Origin: Podospora bellae-mahoneyi | Lineage: Eukaryota; Ascomycota; Sordariomycetes; Sordariales; Podosporaceae | Length of the DNA stretch: 64,000 bases | Assembly: GCF_035222275.1 (NCBI RefSeq) | Contig: NC_085884.1 | Span: 1,488,001-1,552,000, forward strand | Reading direction: 5' to 3' | Shown here: piece after piece, positions 1-11,019 of the stretch | How the letters are laid out: each line of letters starts with the position of its first letter | How positions within the stretch are numbered: the stretch's first letter is position 1 | Translations under genes and position numbers: made by a program | Notes under the pieces: generated by a model | Databases searched by the model: none | Told to the model about the DNA's origin: nothing | Seen by the model: the letters and a program-made list of their open reading frames with translations, nothing else

Positions 1-421
1 TTCGCTGTGTGGGATCCAGAAGCTCCACGATGGCTTCAAAATGACAGAGGGGATTGATTATCAAGTACACAAGAATTCAGGGCTACTGTACCCTGCGTAC
101 CAGCAGCATCGATATGCGGTCTTTCATCTATGCACCTCGGGTCAGGGTTGTGCATTGTAGTCATGATGAGAGCTCATTGACACAAGACTGCTTTGTTCGC
201 CCACAGACATACAATGTGCAACGTAGCCATGTCGTATCATTTTGGCCATTTTGCTTGAAAAGATAAAAATGAAATAAAAACACATCTGATACCCCCAAGA
301 AAGCGTTCAGTCACAGTTGCCATATCACTTGCTCCGGGCAGTGATCATCTCTCGTCATCTGCAAACTGACCAATCACAAGCCGCTTGCGCACAGTGTAGG
401 GTGCAACTCTGATAACAAATC
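1..421. other. Left-edge intergenic DNA
   Basis: No convincing gene. Short open frames lack recognisable domains or splice partners. The last 120 bases are the likely promoter and 5' leader of the following gene. Confidence 0.5.
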
Positions 422-1615
422 ATGTCCTCCATCATGGATATCATCCAGGACGACTTTTCCTCCCTCGACCTTCATGAACCACTATCGCCATCTCATTCCG
501 GCCAATCAATTATCAATAACGACAGATTAGCCCGCATCATGGAAATCCGACGCCTCGAAAGCCCAGATCTCAACCCGCCCAGGTACCACGACCCATCAAC
601 ACCACCCTCCTCACCACCACAGCCATCTTCCACCTCATCATCCCCCGGAACACCCGGACCACCACCCAAACCACCACCATCCCCCCCTCAATTCCCCCAA
701 TTCTCCCTCTTCCCAGGTGAACTCCAAAACCTAATCTGGGACCACGCCGCCCAGCTCCTCTCCTCCCCAACCTCGACCCCAGGAATCCACTTCCTCCTCC
801 AACCCCCCCTCTTAAGCCCCAACACCCCCCCTCTCGTCCGCCCGGCCCCCTTCCAGCTTTCTACTCCATGGCTCACCAACGACCTCGACCTCATCCCAAC
901 CAGAGACTCCTTCTGTCTCAACCTCGCAAACCTCCTCCTCACCTGCCGCGCCTCTCGCGCCGCCATTCTCCGCAACAACGCCTCTTTCCCATTCACCCAC
1001 AACAGAACTATCCTAAGGTCTCTCCCCCAAAAGGGGTATCCAGTGTTGTGCCCCCCAAAGTCCGTCGACTTGTCCCTCGACCTCCACCGAGATTTGGTGT
1101 CACTAACTTCGGCCAATGGCACCTGCGACGAAGTGAGGAGGATGCTCGATTTCACCGACGGTAACCACTTCATCTTTTCGGCGGCGAGGAAATTTGCGGT
1201 GAGGTATGGATTAGGCTGGGAACTGCCGACTCCGGGCCCGTTTCAGCACGACAGGCGGTGTCCGACGGGGTGGATGGGGATGAGGGGGGGGGGGAGGCCG
1301 GGGTTTTGCTCGAGGTGTGTGGGGAGGTTGGTTGAGCGGTTCAGGAGGTTGGAGGAGGTTTGGGTTGTGGTTGATTTGCCTGAGAAGGGGTGGAAAAGGG
1401 TTGATGGTGGGTGGGGGAGGAAAAAGGAGTTTGAGGGGTGGGATAGGCGGTGGTTTGCTGTTGAGGGGGTGGGCGTTGTGGGGGAGGAGGGGAATGGGAA
1501 TGGGGGGGTAGTGGAGGAGGGGTTGGAGGTGCTGGAGAGGGTGAAGAGTAATTTGGTGAGTTCTCTTTCGAGATATAGGTTTGAGATGGAGGGGGAAGTG
1601 GTGCTGATGAGATGA
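422..1615 (+). CDS. 2EXR-domain hypothetical protein
   Basis: Single-exon gene for 397 residues. Residues 91-111 carry the fungal 2EXR signature: FPQFSLFPGELQNLIWDHAA follows the family pattern F-x-LPxELRxxIW-x2-A. The N-terminal 90 residues are acidic and then Pro/Ser-rich, probably disordered. The centre holds the short hydrophobic segments usual for this family (LNLANLLLTCRASRAAIL). 2EXR proteins are an expanded fungal family of unknown biochemical role; some are proposed to resemble F-box-like adaptors, which is weak inference here. The start lies 20 nt after an in-frame stop-rich leader, with no nearer alternative. Coding-strand composition changes sharply near 1190 from C-rich to extremely G-rich, giving a Gly/Val/Glu/Trp-rich C-terminus. 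That tail might be poorly conserved. Confidence 0.8.
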   Translation: MSSIMDIIQDDFSSLDLHEPLSPSHSGQSIINNDRLARIMEIRRLESPDLNPPRYHDPSTPPSSPPQPSSTSSSPGTPGPPPKPPPSPPQFPQFSLFPGELQNLIWDHAAQLLSSPTSTPGIHFLLQPPLLSPNTPPLVRPAPFQLSTPWLTNDLDLIPTRDSFCLNLANLLLTCRASRAAILRNNASFPFTHNRTILRSLPQKGYPVLCPPKSVDLSLDLHRDLVSLTSANGTCDEVRRMLDFTDGNHFIFSAARKFAVRYGLGWELPTPGPFQHDRRCPTGWMGMRGGGRPGFCSRCVGRLVERFRRLEEVWVVVDLPEKGWKRVDGGWGRKKEFEGWDRRWFAVEGVGVVGEEGNGNGGVVEEGLEVLERVKSNLVSSLSRYRFEMEGEVVLMR

Positions 1616-3821
1616 CAGAAAGATCCGAGGTATTATCATATGCCGTGGGTGAGCGAGTTGAAGTTTGGGTTGTTGGGGTGGGAGAAGTCGACATGATGAG
1701 TGGTTGAAGGGGACTACAAAAGGGTACATGGCCATGCGATACGGGTGTGTTGGTTGCAGTGGACTATGATCCGCCTTGCACAAGGTATTGGACATCATAT
1801 GAATATCTTGAGCAAGGAAGACACCCGGGTAACAGAACACATGGATTGGATATCGATCATGTCTTTCGGCTAAAGTGGTAGGTTCAGTGCGATGAAGCTT
1901 GGACACCCATGCTTGCAGATCTTAGAGAGAACTGTGTCGAGAGTAGGTAGTGTACATTTCAGTACGGAACGGCATACATAGATAGTACAAGCATACTCAA
2001 GTGATAATGATTATAAGGGACATGCATGAGAGTGAGCTACCAGCGTTGTTTAGAAAAGTGACCAAAGATCAGATGACTGGCCGAGATGGGATGACAGGTC
2101 TCATGGTTTATGAAGATAAGATAGGCAAAGGCTCGTCGGCGCGACACTCCGACAATTCCACCAACTTCACGATGGCATTGCTGGAGTTGACAATGTTGGA
2201 GGCTCCCATGACGTCTCGGGCCTGTCTCACAACCCAGGGGTAGCTTGTTTGATTAGACCCGATCGGCTCTAGCGCATCGCCTGAGTGGCTGACAGGGGTT
2301 GGGGGGGGGTTCAGATCGCCAGGGCGGAACCGTAGCGAGCACCATCCGAACCGAGTTCTAGAAGCTTAGCGCTCCAACCGCCTGAACCTCCAGGTGTCTT
2401 TGCCCCTACTCGCTGTGCCATTGAAGCTCGAAAATCATGAAGAGCGCAGGATGAATGGCATCATCACAAAGGAAGCCTGTAATCTAGAATTCCATGCTTT
2501 GCACCCAAGGCAAGACAATTTCAAGCATCGTCAGAAGACAAGCCAGATCTGACGACGGGACCAGGCACCTAGGCAAAGGCCACTGGGACCCGATGAGCAG
2601 GCAGGCACCTTTGATGCCCCTGTTGCCGTCACGGGCACTCTGATCCACGCGCGCCCACGGTCTCGACCCAAAGCCACCTCCACAGTTGATTGTTCTACCT
2701 GAACCTCACTCGAACTTGGTCAAAGCAAAGGCCTGATCAGAGATGATGATGGTGCACATTGCCATCGGCCATATATCGTTGTACACTTGTCATTCCACCT
2801 GCCTCGCCGGCCAGCCGGGTTGTCAAGGCTCGTTTCGAGCATCATTTGCGAATCTCAACGGTCAAGCAGCGCACCAACCACCGCCAAAATGAAACTGGTG
2901 CGACGTCAACAGCGATCCACCCCGACGACCTCCTGAAGGAAGAGACAGGAAACAATTGAAACCTTTTCCTCAGGTATCTCGTCACCCGTGTTCTCGATAG
3001 CAAGCGCCCGGGAAGTACCAAGGCCGACGGAGATGGCCATCTCAGGTGACCACCTCACCCACCCTACCTTAACCATCAACCAGCTCGGTAAACAACTTTG
3101 TTATACAACCAAATGACAAAGAAAAGACGACAGGAACAAATACGGTGAGGCTCGAAACGACATCAACTGTGGAGCGGCCCAGATTCTACCACCACCCTTA
3201 AATCCTAATCCTCACCTCGGATCCCGTGAATCATGACCCCCAACGCCCGACTTCAGACGCCCAGGCAGGGGCACGGTACCTGCCGGGGATCTCAGCAACG
3301 GTGTGACCTGGCCGCCGGGGCCCCCAGAGCCAAGGAGGCTCAAGGAGGCTCTTGGCTCGGCGCAGGGGTGCGCTCATTGAACCTCAACCGCCGTCCTGCG
3401 ACACAAGCGACGTCGACGTCCCCTTCGAGATGGAGCACGGCTCGACCATCCCATTTTGGGCCTTGTCGTCGCCATCCAAGTGCCAGTATGATCGCCATTA
3501 GGGGGCGCCTTTCACTCTCCTTTCCCTGGGCCCTGGGCCCTGGCTGCTTGGGTGTCATCCCGTCTCTGGAGGATTGTTCTATATAACCTCAAGTTTCCCA
3601 TCCCTCTTGTCTCTTTTCTTTCCTTCATCATTCCATTCAGCAAGTTAATCGCTCTCTTTTCTTGTTTTCTTCAGTCTTTTCAGTTCTGTGAACTCTTCGT
3701 TTCGTTCCGCTCTTTCGGCATTTACACATTCTTTACAACCGCTCGGCCGGTCCTTTACTTCTCCGCTACACCATACCTACAAAAACAAGTTTTAGTGCGA
3801 TAACTTCTGTTTGTCATCACC
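1616..3821. other. Long intergenic region and promoter of the Asn-rich secreted protein
   Basis: No supported gene in 2.2 kb. The distal part (1616-2700) shows only short frames. The proximal part looks like a large promoter. It has an inverted repeat AGCCAAG/CTTGGCT at 3328-3334 and 3351-3357 enclosing two direct copies of GGAGGCTC, a GGGCCCTGGGCCCTGG stretch near 3528, a TATA box at 3580 and then about 235 nt of strongly pyrimidine-rich leader. Long CT-rich leaders are typical of highly expressed fungal genes. Confidence 0.5.
3580..3586 (+). promoter_or_regulatory. TATA box upstream of the Asn-rich protein
   Basis: TATATAA sits about 240 nt before the start codon at 3822 and is followed by a long CT-rich leader that ends in CATCACC before ATG. 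Assignment is by motif and position only. Confidence 0.5.
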
Positions 3822-4354
3822 ATGTATTCCAAGGCTGCTATCGTCGCCCTCATGCTGGCCGTTGTCGAGGCCCGTTTCGGTCAAGAGGGTGCCGTCCAGG
3901 GCGCCGTCCAGGCTCTCGGTGCCTTTGGCAACCCCGGTGCTGCCGGCACCTTGGCCGGTCAGACCCCCAGCGTTCTCCTCGCCGGAGCCAACGCCTGCGC
4001 GAAGCTCCAACTTGCCGACCAGATCGTCCAGGAGCTCGGCACTGACGATGCCGTCATCGCTGCCGCCAAGCTCCTCGTCCAGGCCGAGAAGAACTTCAAC
4101 CCCTTCGCCGTCTCCATCCCCAGCATCTGCTCTGATGCCGGTCTCCCCGCCACCGAGGCCCTCCGTGGCATCATTCCTCTGGTCGACCCCGATGTTCCCG
4201 GCGCCGCTGAGCAGAACGCCCGCTCTGCCCAGTCCCTGAACAACCCCTTCAACGCCAACGGCCTGTCTGTTGCCGACATCACCGCCGCCCAGGGGTTCAC
4301 TGACTTTACTGCTCAGAGCCTTGGTGGTGCCAATGCTGCTCCCCCTGCCGGTGG

Positions 4355-4385
<31 letters not shown>

Positions 4386-4394
4386 AACAACAAT

Positions 4395-4426
<32 letters not shown>

Positions 4427-4892
4427 CGGCGGCAACGTCAACTGCGGAGCTCCGCGCACCCTCACCACCGTGATCGTGGCCGCTCCCACCGCCACTCCCG
4501 CCCCCGCTGCCGGCAACGGTAACAACAACAACAACAACAACGGTGGCAACAACGGTGGCAACAACGGTGGCAACAACGCCGCCCTCGACTTCGGCTCCTG
4601 CGTGCCCACCATGAACTTCCTCGGCGGGCGCGGCAACCGGCCCGCGACCGAGTTCACCTTCAACGCCATCGACCCCGTCATCCTCTCGCGCCAGGGCGAG
4701 GCCCTCAACCCCAACATCATCACCAACCGCATCTGCGACGAGCTCACCAACATCTGCGGTGCCAATCAGGCGGCCAAGGACGCCTGCCTGGACGCCAAGG
4801 CCCAGATCCAGGCTCTCGGGACCAGGGACGCTTCCACCGCTGTTGCGTGGAACACTCTTTTGGGGTTCCCTGATGTGAATGTTAATGTTTAA
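3822..4892 (+). CDS. Secreted Asn-repeat protein
   Basis: Single-exon gene, 356 residues. A short N-terminal signal peptide (MYSKAAIVALMLAVVEA, about 17 residues) is followed by an Ala/Gly/Val-rich helical domain with conserved-looking cysteines (NACAKL, SICSDA). A pure Asn tract of about 24 residues and a second block of NNGG units follow. The C-terminal domain has five more cysteines (NCGAPR, GSCVPT, RICDEL, NICGAN, DACLDA). The two globular parts joined by a low-complexity linker resemble hypothetical extracellular or cell-wall proteins of sordariomycetes; I do not know a function. Codon use is strongly C-ending and uniform along most of the gene. With the TATA box and long CT-rich leader this suggests high expression. 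The Asn tract is (AAC)n and likely length-polymorphic. Confidence 0.85.
4356..4427 (+). repeat. (AAC)n microsatellite coding poly-Asn
   Basis: Twenty-four consecutive Asn codons, AAC with a few AAT, in the linker of the secreted protein. A second, interrupted AAC/GGT block lies at about 4519-4577. Confidence 0.9.
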
Positions 4893-5471
4893 GGGACCAA
4901 GGATAGGAGGTGTTGTTTCTTCTTGTTGTGAGATATGATGATATGATTCATTTCTTTACCGTTGTTTTTTTTGTTTCTTTTTTTTGTTGTTGTTGTTGTT
5001 GGAGTTTTTCTGGGGGGGGATGGAAGCAAGGAAGGGGTAATGGTAGTAGCTAGTTAGTGTGAATTGACTGGTTGCATGGGTATACTTCTCTGTCTGTTTG
5101 TTTTGCTTGTGATGTTGAGATCTTCCTGTGAAAATGCGCATATTGTGTGACGAAGCAGCAAACACTGACTGACTGAACACCACCACCGGGCAGGACAGGC
5201 ATGTGGGGCACTGTCTCGGCTCCCCCCCACCACACTTGGTTCATCCGATGATGCAATCCATTGTGAACCCATCAGTTACTGGGTTTGTCATCAACACTCG
5301 AATTCCCCCCCCCTTTCTTCCGGTTCGAGTTTGTGATTTTATATTTACCGTCACTCTTCTATTCCCTACACTCACAAAAACACAACATACCTCCTACTCT
5401 ACTAGGCTTTTTCACAACTTGAATTCCCAAACCCCATTGCCCCCCCAAAACAATTTTACAAGCCACCAAAA
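4893..5471. other. Intergenic region between two plus-strand genes
   Basis: Contains the 3' region of the Asn-rich gene with T-rich runs and a (TTG)n stretch near 4985, then the CT-rich promoter and leader of the next gene. No RNA gene or ORF is supported. Confidence 0.5.
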
Positions 5472-6414
5472 ATGTCCCACCACGTCCTCCTCCTAGGCGG
5501 CCACGGCAAGGTAGCCCAGCTCCTAACCCCCTTGCTCTTGAAGCGCTCCTGGACTGTCACGAGCGTGATCCGGGCTCAGGAACAAGTCCCCACGATCAAG
5601 AAGTTGGGGGCGAGCCAGAATGGGAAGCTGAATGTTCTCGTCAGGAGCCTGGAAGATGTCAAATCTACAGATGACGCCAAGAAAGTCATTGAAGACGCCG
5701 GGAGGGAGGGAGAAAAGGGGGTGGACTATGTTGTTTGGAGTGCCGGTTTGTTTTTCTTTTTTTTTTTTTTTTTTTTCGTTTTGGTTTCCCCCCTGCGATG
5801 AGATGAGATGGGTGCTGATAGGGTTGTAGGTGCTGGTGGGAAGGGTGGTCCGGAGAGGGTAAAGACTGATCAATCCACGTTGTAATGTGTTATGGGGATG
5901 CTAACAGGGGTAGACCTACGCTATCGACCGCGACGCCGCCATCCACTTCATCCGCGCAGCTGCCTCCACCCCCTCCATCACCAAGTTCTTAATGGTGTCT
6001 TATCTTGCTTCTCGCAAGGCAAAGCCTGCGTGGTGGAGCGAGGAAGAGTGGAAAGCCGCCCAACATGTCAACAATGAGGTCTTGCCGACGTACTACAAGG
6101 CCAAGATTGCTGCTGATGAGGAGCTGTACCGTGTTTCGAGGAAGAGTGAGACGCTTGTGGGGATCAACCTCCGGCCTGGGACGCTAACGCTGGAGCCGGC
6201 CGGGAAGGTGGAGTTGGGGAGGACGAAGGGGTCGGGTGGGGATGTGAGCAGGGAGACGGTCGCTGTTGTTGCTGATGAGTTGTTGGCCAGGGAGGGGGTG
6301 AGGAATGGTTGGATTGATTTGTTGGATGGGGCCGAGGGGGTGAGGGAGGCGGTGGAGAGGGTTGTGAGGGAGGGAGTTGATGCTGCGGAGGGGGATCCGG
6401 TTTACGATGAGTAG
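5472..6414 (+). CDS. NAD(P)-binding SDR-like oxidoreductase
   Basis: Three exons: 5472-5745, 5830-5858 and 5914-6414, giving 267 residues. The 29-nt middle exon is supported by GT-AG sites on both sides and by the continuous reading WSAGAGGKGGPERTYAIDRD across the joins, the usual segment of atypical SDR proteins (NAD(P)H-binding, YwnB/NmrA-like). The N-terminal Rossmann turn is GGHGKVA at residues 8-14; a Y-x3-K (YYKAK) lies in exon 3 after FLMVSYLAS. Substrate is unknown; the family includes flavin or quinone reductases and dehydrogenase-like regulators. Length matches the family. No signal peptide, so probably cytosolic. Intron 1 contains a long T run that could be hard to sequence. The 3' half is G-rich compared with the 5' half. 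Confidence 0.85.
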
Positions 6415-7113
6415 TTACGCGTTGTGGTATGGATTTATGGTGGATTTTGTCTACTCGGGAGGATCCGCGTTGGGAATGGTTTTAGTGTTCGGTGAAAGAA
6501 AGTCTGCGGGTTGTCAATGAATGCCGACAAGAGACCGACTGACGCGAGCCGTGGGAGCAACCAGACTGTCTGACCTACGGGGGGCAACCTCCATATAGCC
6601 CTCCACCAACTCGGCCGTGTAATCAATAGTCATTTGGGTCGTACGTAAATTCGTTTGATACCGGCTCACCCTCCCATGTGCCGGTCACAGTCAATCACGC
6701 AGTTCAGCCCAAAGGCGGCAAAAAGTGGCCGAGATATAACCTAGCATTTGATATCTCTTTGGCTGCGGTGCCCGAGTCGGCCTTTAGACAGGCCTTTCCT
6801 GCAGCTTGCCGATGAAACAGCTCGTGATTTTTATGTGGCAGAGGGCTGACATATGACAATTGCAGCTCCCTCTACTGAAGAAAGAGGTGATAGTATTCCA
6901 TCTGAGGCACAGGGAAAAGCTACAAACAAGCAAATTGAAGACTAGCGGAAACCCTGAGAGCAAACTGCCCGCCTGGCCCAAAACAGGGAGCACTTCATTC
7001 TCCCACACGCGAGGAGTAACTCAAAATGGGCAGGCATACAAGGTCAACTCATCGTCTCTGGCGTCCTCAATCTTCACCTCGGTCACCACCTTTGAGTCGT
7101 CCTCGTCGCCAAC
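6415..7113. other. Intergenic region
   Basis: No gene seen. The last part is the former promoter of the tyrosinase relic. Confidence 0.45.
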
Positions 7114-7829
7114 ATGAAGACGTCTCCCTTCACCACCGGGCTCCTGTCCCTCGCCTCCCTTGTCTTGGCCGTCCCAGTTCCCGACCCCATCACGATCAAA
7201 CCTCCCCGGTGCTGCCACGTCGGTGATCATCCCGCCTGCCACCGGCGGCGGTTGCGTTTCCGGACCGCTCGGGGAGGATAAATTCAAGACTAACCTCGGA
7301 CCGATCGGCATTGCTCTCCAGGGACCGAATAATGGGACGGGGTGTAACCCCCGCTGATTGTTTGAGGGATCTCTCCCCCACGATCAGCCAGCAGGCGTTG
7401 CGGCCGAGCAATGTGACTTTTTTGCTTGAGCAGGAGGGTTTTGCGGATTTTAATGTCAATCTGGACGCGCCGCCAAATGGGCTTGGGGTGCACCCGGGGG
7501 AGGGGCATCTATCGGTTGGGATGGTGGAGTTGGGTGTGTTTGTTAGTCCGGGGGATCCCGATCTTTTATCTGCATCATGGGAATATGGATAGGCAGTGGG
7601 CGATTTGGCAGGGGGCAGGATCAGGAGGGACGGACGGGGGTGGTTTGGGGCACGTAGACTACGGGGAATGGTGAGTTTTATCTTTTTGACTTTGCCCGTA
7701 TGTCCTAGTGCCAACTTCACACTTGACACGGTCGGTGCCGTTTGGGTATCTTTCGCCGGATGTGCCGCTGTTTTAGGGAGCTGGATGGAGTCTACGATCG
7801 AGGGGCCGCATTGCTACATCTATGAGTAG
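7114..7829 (+). pseudogene. Degraded secreted tyrosinase (copper oxidase) gene
   Basis: A start codon and clear signal peptide (MKTSPFTTGLLSLASLVLAV) are followed almost at once by the part of a fungal tyrosinase that normally comes after the CuA site: PPATGGGC-V-SGP, TNLGPIGIAL, then NPRCLRDLSPTIS. The CuB region follows: VHPGEGH and IFYLHHGNMDRQWAIWQ. The tail GPHCYIYE with its stop matches the usual C-terminal L-C-Y-x-Y end. The CuA histidine domain, roughly 130-150 residues, is absent. The remaining pieces lie in different frames: the CNPR to SPGDP part and the FYLHH part are out of register, and the tail again changes frame. This looks like a host gene that suffered an internal deletion and at least three frameshifts. 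It cannot make active enzyme because half of the binuclear copper site is missing. Confidence 0.8.
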
Positions 7830-8674
7830 GCAGGTATGTTATGTATGTATGTACGGGGTTGCAACCCGTGGAGATGAAGAAATGGAATGAATCCTTATCA
7901 ATCAAAGTATTGCCCGTGTGCCTTTTTCCACTTGTGGGGTTGTGTGACAAGGAAGTCTGGATATGCGGGTAATGCCACGTTCTCGGAGGGCCATCCCACC
8001 GGCACCGGGTGGTAAGGTGAGTGGTAGTATGCCGACGGCAAGGCTGGGGAAGAGTGCCGTAGCGGGGCCGCGGCGGTGACCTTTTGCTGGAGAGAATGGG
8101 TTGGTTTTTTTTTTTTCTTGGCTTTTTTTTTTTTGTTTCTTTTTCTTTGTTGCTTACCAAAGAGACCACCCGGAGACATATTTTGACACAAGGTCCTCGG
8201 AGACAAAAAAGGAGACAAAAACCTCGGCATGCGTCTCATTAATGGCCCCGTATCTGGCATCGATTTATGTTCGATTCCATCGGGCTTCCATCTTCCGTTG
8301 CGGCCCCCCGGGACTCTATTAGTAAGGTGACGGTGGGACGGCGAATGTTTTGGTAAAAACCGGGCAAGAACATGACCCCGAGACCCCCCAAATGCCTCGG
8401 TGGGTAACGGTGGGGTGGCGGGGTGGGAATGGGTAACCACAATGTGTGCCCAGGCCGGAATCTTGGATCAGTGTGATTGTGCGCGTCATATATCAAGGGG
8501 AACGACGACGTCCGACTGAGAAGAAATCAGCTTTTCCCCGCAGTGGTGTTGATATTTGGAGTTCACTTTAACTACCTACCATACCTCACCTCATCTTATC
8601 ACAACACTCTCATACTACCACCACCTGCCATCACGTCAATCCACGTTGAATAACCTCACCACCACCGGCCAAAA
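7830..8674. other. Intergenic region
   Basis: No gene supported. Contains T-rich tracts near 8105-8150 and, after about 8520, a CT-rich leader of the following dehydrogenase gene. Confidence 0.5.
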
Positions 8675-9721
8675 ATGAAAGAAGCCCTCGTCAGCAAAGG
8701 CCCTCAGGTCGAAATAGTTAACACCCCCATCCCCTCCCTCCCTTCCCCGGACCACATCCTCATCCGCGTCGTCGTCACCGGCACCAACCCAAAAGACTGG
8801 AAACTCCCCGACCTCTACGAGCAGGACGCACGCACCAACTCAGGCGATGACATCGCCGGCATAGTCCACACCGTCGGTGCCAACGTCTTTGAGTTCAAGC
8901 CCGGCGACCGCGTCGCCGCCTTCCACGAGATGCGCACCCCCCACGGCAGCTTCGCCGAGTACGCCGTCGCCTGGCAGCACACCACCTTCCACATCCCCAG
9001 CAACATCTCGTTCGAGGAGGCTGCCGCTCTGCCCCTCGCGGCCATGACCTCTGTTGTGGGGTTGTACGACCGGTTGGGGCTCCCGCAGCCGTGGTCGCCC
9101 GAGGTGAGCAGAGACGAGGTGACGGATATTCCGCTGCTGATTTACGGCGCGTCGTCCGCGGTGGGGTTTTACGGGTTGCAGTTTGCGCTGAGGAGCAACA
9201 TGCACCCTTTGATCTGCGTGGCTGGGTCGGCGAAGGAGTATGTGAGGGGGTTTATCGATGAGTCAAAGGGGGATGTGGTTGTTGATTACAGGGATGGACC
9301 GGAGGCGACGGTGGAGGGAATCAAGAGGGCGCTGAAGGGGAGGGAGTTGAAGTATGCTCTTGATGCGGTTTCGTTGCCGGAGAGTCTCGACAATATTGCC
9401 GAGGTGCTGTCGACGGATGGGGGCCATGTCACTCTTGTGCTTGGACATCCGAAGAAGGGGTTGAAGGAGGGGCAAAAGTACAGCGTTACCATGGTGGGCG
9501 ATGTTCATAACGATCACAGGGATTTGGGGTATGTTTACTTTAGGTATATTGCTAGGGGGTTGGCCGAGGGCTGGTTTAAGCCGCAGAGGGTCGAGGTCGT
9601 GCCCGGTGGATTGGGGGGTGTTCGGAAAGCGTTGGAGGACTTGAAGAAGGGGAGGGCGAGTGGAGTCAAGTATGTGATGAGGATTGAGGAGACGGAGGGG
9701 TTGGTCAAGGGGGATAGGTAA
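8675..9721 (+). CDS. Medium-chain zinc-independent oxidoreductase (quinone/enoyl reductase type)
   Basis: Single-exon gene, 348 residues, the normal length for the MDR superfamily. The N-terminal GroES-like domain (about 1-125) shows VVVTGTNPKDWKLP and DDIAGIVHTVGANV, then FKPGDRVAAF and GSFAEYAV. The Rossmann domain begins at about 160 with LLIYGASSAVGFYGLQFA, the usual dinucleotide loop. The C-terminal part (VVVDYRDG, YALDAVS, GGHVTLVLG) is typical. The structural and catalytic zinc cysteines are absent, as in quinone oxidoreductases and the stand-alone trans-enoyl reductases of polyketide clusters. No polyketide synthase is in the window, so a secondary-metabolism role is not supported. 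NADPH-dependent reduction of an enone or quinone is inferred; the substrate is unknown. Composition turns G-rich after about 9060. Confidence 0.87.
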   Translation: MKEALVSKGPQVEIVNTPIPSLPSPDHILIRVVVTGTNPKDWKLPDLYEQDARTNSGDDIAGIVHTVGANVFEFKPGDRVAAFHEMRTPHGSFAEYAVAWQHTTFHIPSNISFEEAAALPLAAMTSVVGLYDRLGLPQPWSPEVSRDEVTDIPLLIYGASSAVGFYGLQFALRSNMHPLICVAGSAKEYVRGFIDESKGDVVVDYRDGPEATVEGIKRALKGRELKYALDAVSLPESLDNIAEVLSTDGGHVTLVLGHPKKGLKEGQKYSVTMVGDVHNDHRDLGYVYFRYIARGLAEGWFKPQRVEVVPGGLGGVRKALEDLKKGRASGVKYVMRIEETEGLVKGDR

Positions 9722-11019
9722 GTCCCCCCAGTGGCTGTTTGTCAGAATGACTGGAAGTTGGTGTGAGGAGAAGAGTAGACTCGTAGGCAAGGCCTTTAGA
9801 CTCGAGTAAATAGATTGTTATGTGCCATACCTAGCTTGTTGAAGCACTCCAACCAAGGCCTGACTGTCTCATGCTGTCAAGCGCCCTTTGTCATTCATGC
9901 CATTCGAAAACGAACCCTAGTGTCGCCGCCATTTTACCGCCGTTTCTTTCCCGCAATTTGCTCATCGGGGACGATCCAGAAAGACGTTGGTTGGACTCTG
10001 CAGGGCCAACACTACGCCATATCCCCTTTCCGTATGCCAAATTTGAAGATCCGGAGCTTGTGCGTGAAGTTTTCCAGGACCTACCGGAATCTCAGAGGAT
10101 ACCGCTCTGGTCGGTAAACTCCCGAAAGTGTTTTGGCTGGGTCCTTTTAACCGGCCATGAAATCATGGCGCTGTTTATTCAATCTTACTGTGGCAAAGAA
10201 GCGAGTAGAGCGAAAGACTTTACGTAAGTCGTGTGGAAATCGATGCTTTCTACGGCCGCAGTTTATTTTTTTATTTTTTACATATACACACACTCTGGCC
10301 TATGAGCAACAGGGCTGGGAAGTATGTGCTGACAGAGGTGGGTCCACATTAGGAATCATTGTTTCAGTTCGACAAATGGTCGGTGTAATGTTAGTGGGTA
10401 GTGAGAGGGGCGTAGTGCATCCCAAAGTCCGAGGTCTATCCAACTGCTCGCACTTGACAGCATTCCTCGGGCAAGGCTGATGGATGACCTGCCCTATCGA
10501 GATTGAGACTACAGTCGCCGCATAAGCTGCCTGCATACCTTGAGACAGGGAATATGGGGCGTTACTAAGGTTCCTCGACATCATGATCATTATGATCGCA
10601 CCATGAGCGAGGCCAAGAACAGCGCCTCACCTAATCAGCCCTGCGGTGGTACTTTCAGCTGCAACGACAGCTGGAGACAGCGTGTAGAATTCTGAACTTG
10701 ATGTGGATCTTGTTGCTGTTGATCGGGAACGGCCAGTCATTCACTGCTTCTCGTCGGGCCGTCAACGTATCGCATGAACGAGCAGAACGAGATGTGGTGG
10801 TGTATCAATCCTCAAGGAAGGCATGCTGATGGACCATCATTCATGATTCCATACCTCATAGCCTTTGTCACTGAACAGAGGGTACAACCAAGACGTCAAA
10901 TTTTGAGTATAAGAAGCCAAGAACACGCTCGCCATCACTGCTCTTTCTTCCACCATCAGTCTCTCAGACATCACCGTCTTCTCACACACAACTTCACACC
11001 AACGCCAACCTTCAACAAA
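9722..11019. other. Intergenic region
   Basis: One open frame at 9871-10227 ends next to a GTAAGT-like site, but I found no downstream exon that continues it and no family resemblance, so I do not call a gene. The final 110 nt carry a TATA box and leader for the cysteine-rich relic. Confidence 0.45.
10908..10915 (+). promoter_or_regulatory. TATA box of the cysteine-rich pseudogene
   Basis: TATAAGAA lies about 110 nt before the position of the lost start codon (11020) and is followed by a CA/CT-rich leader. The promoter architecture is intact although the gene is broken. Confidence 0.45.

Noticed and set aside
9871-10227. 118-codon frame ending at a GTAAGT-like site
   Set aside because: No convincing second exon, no family resemblance and a weak start context.
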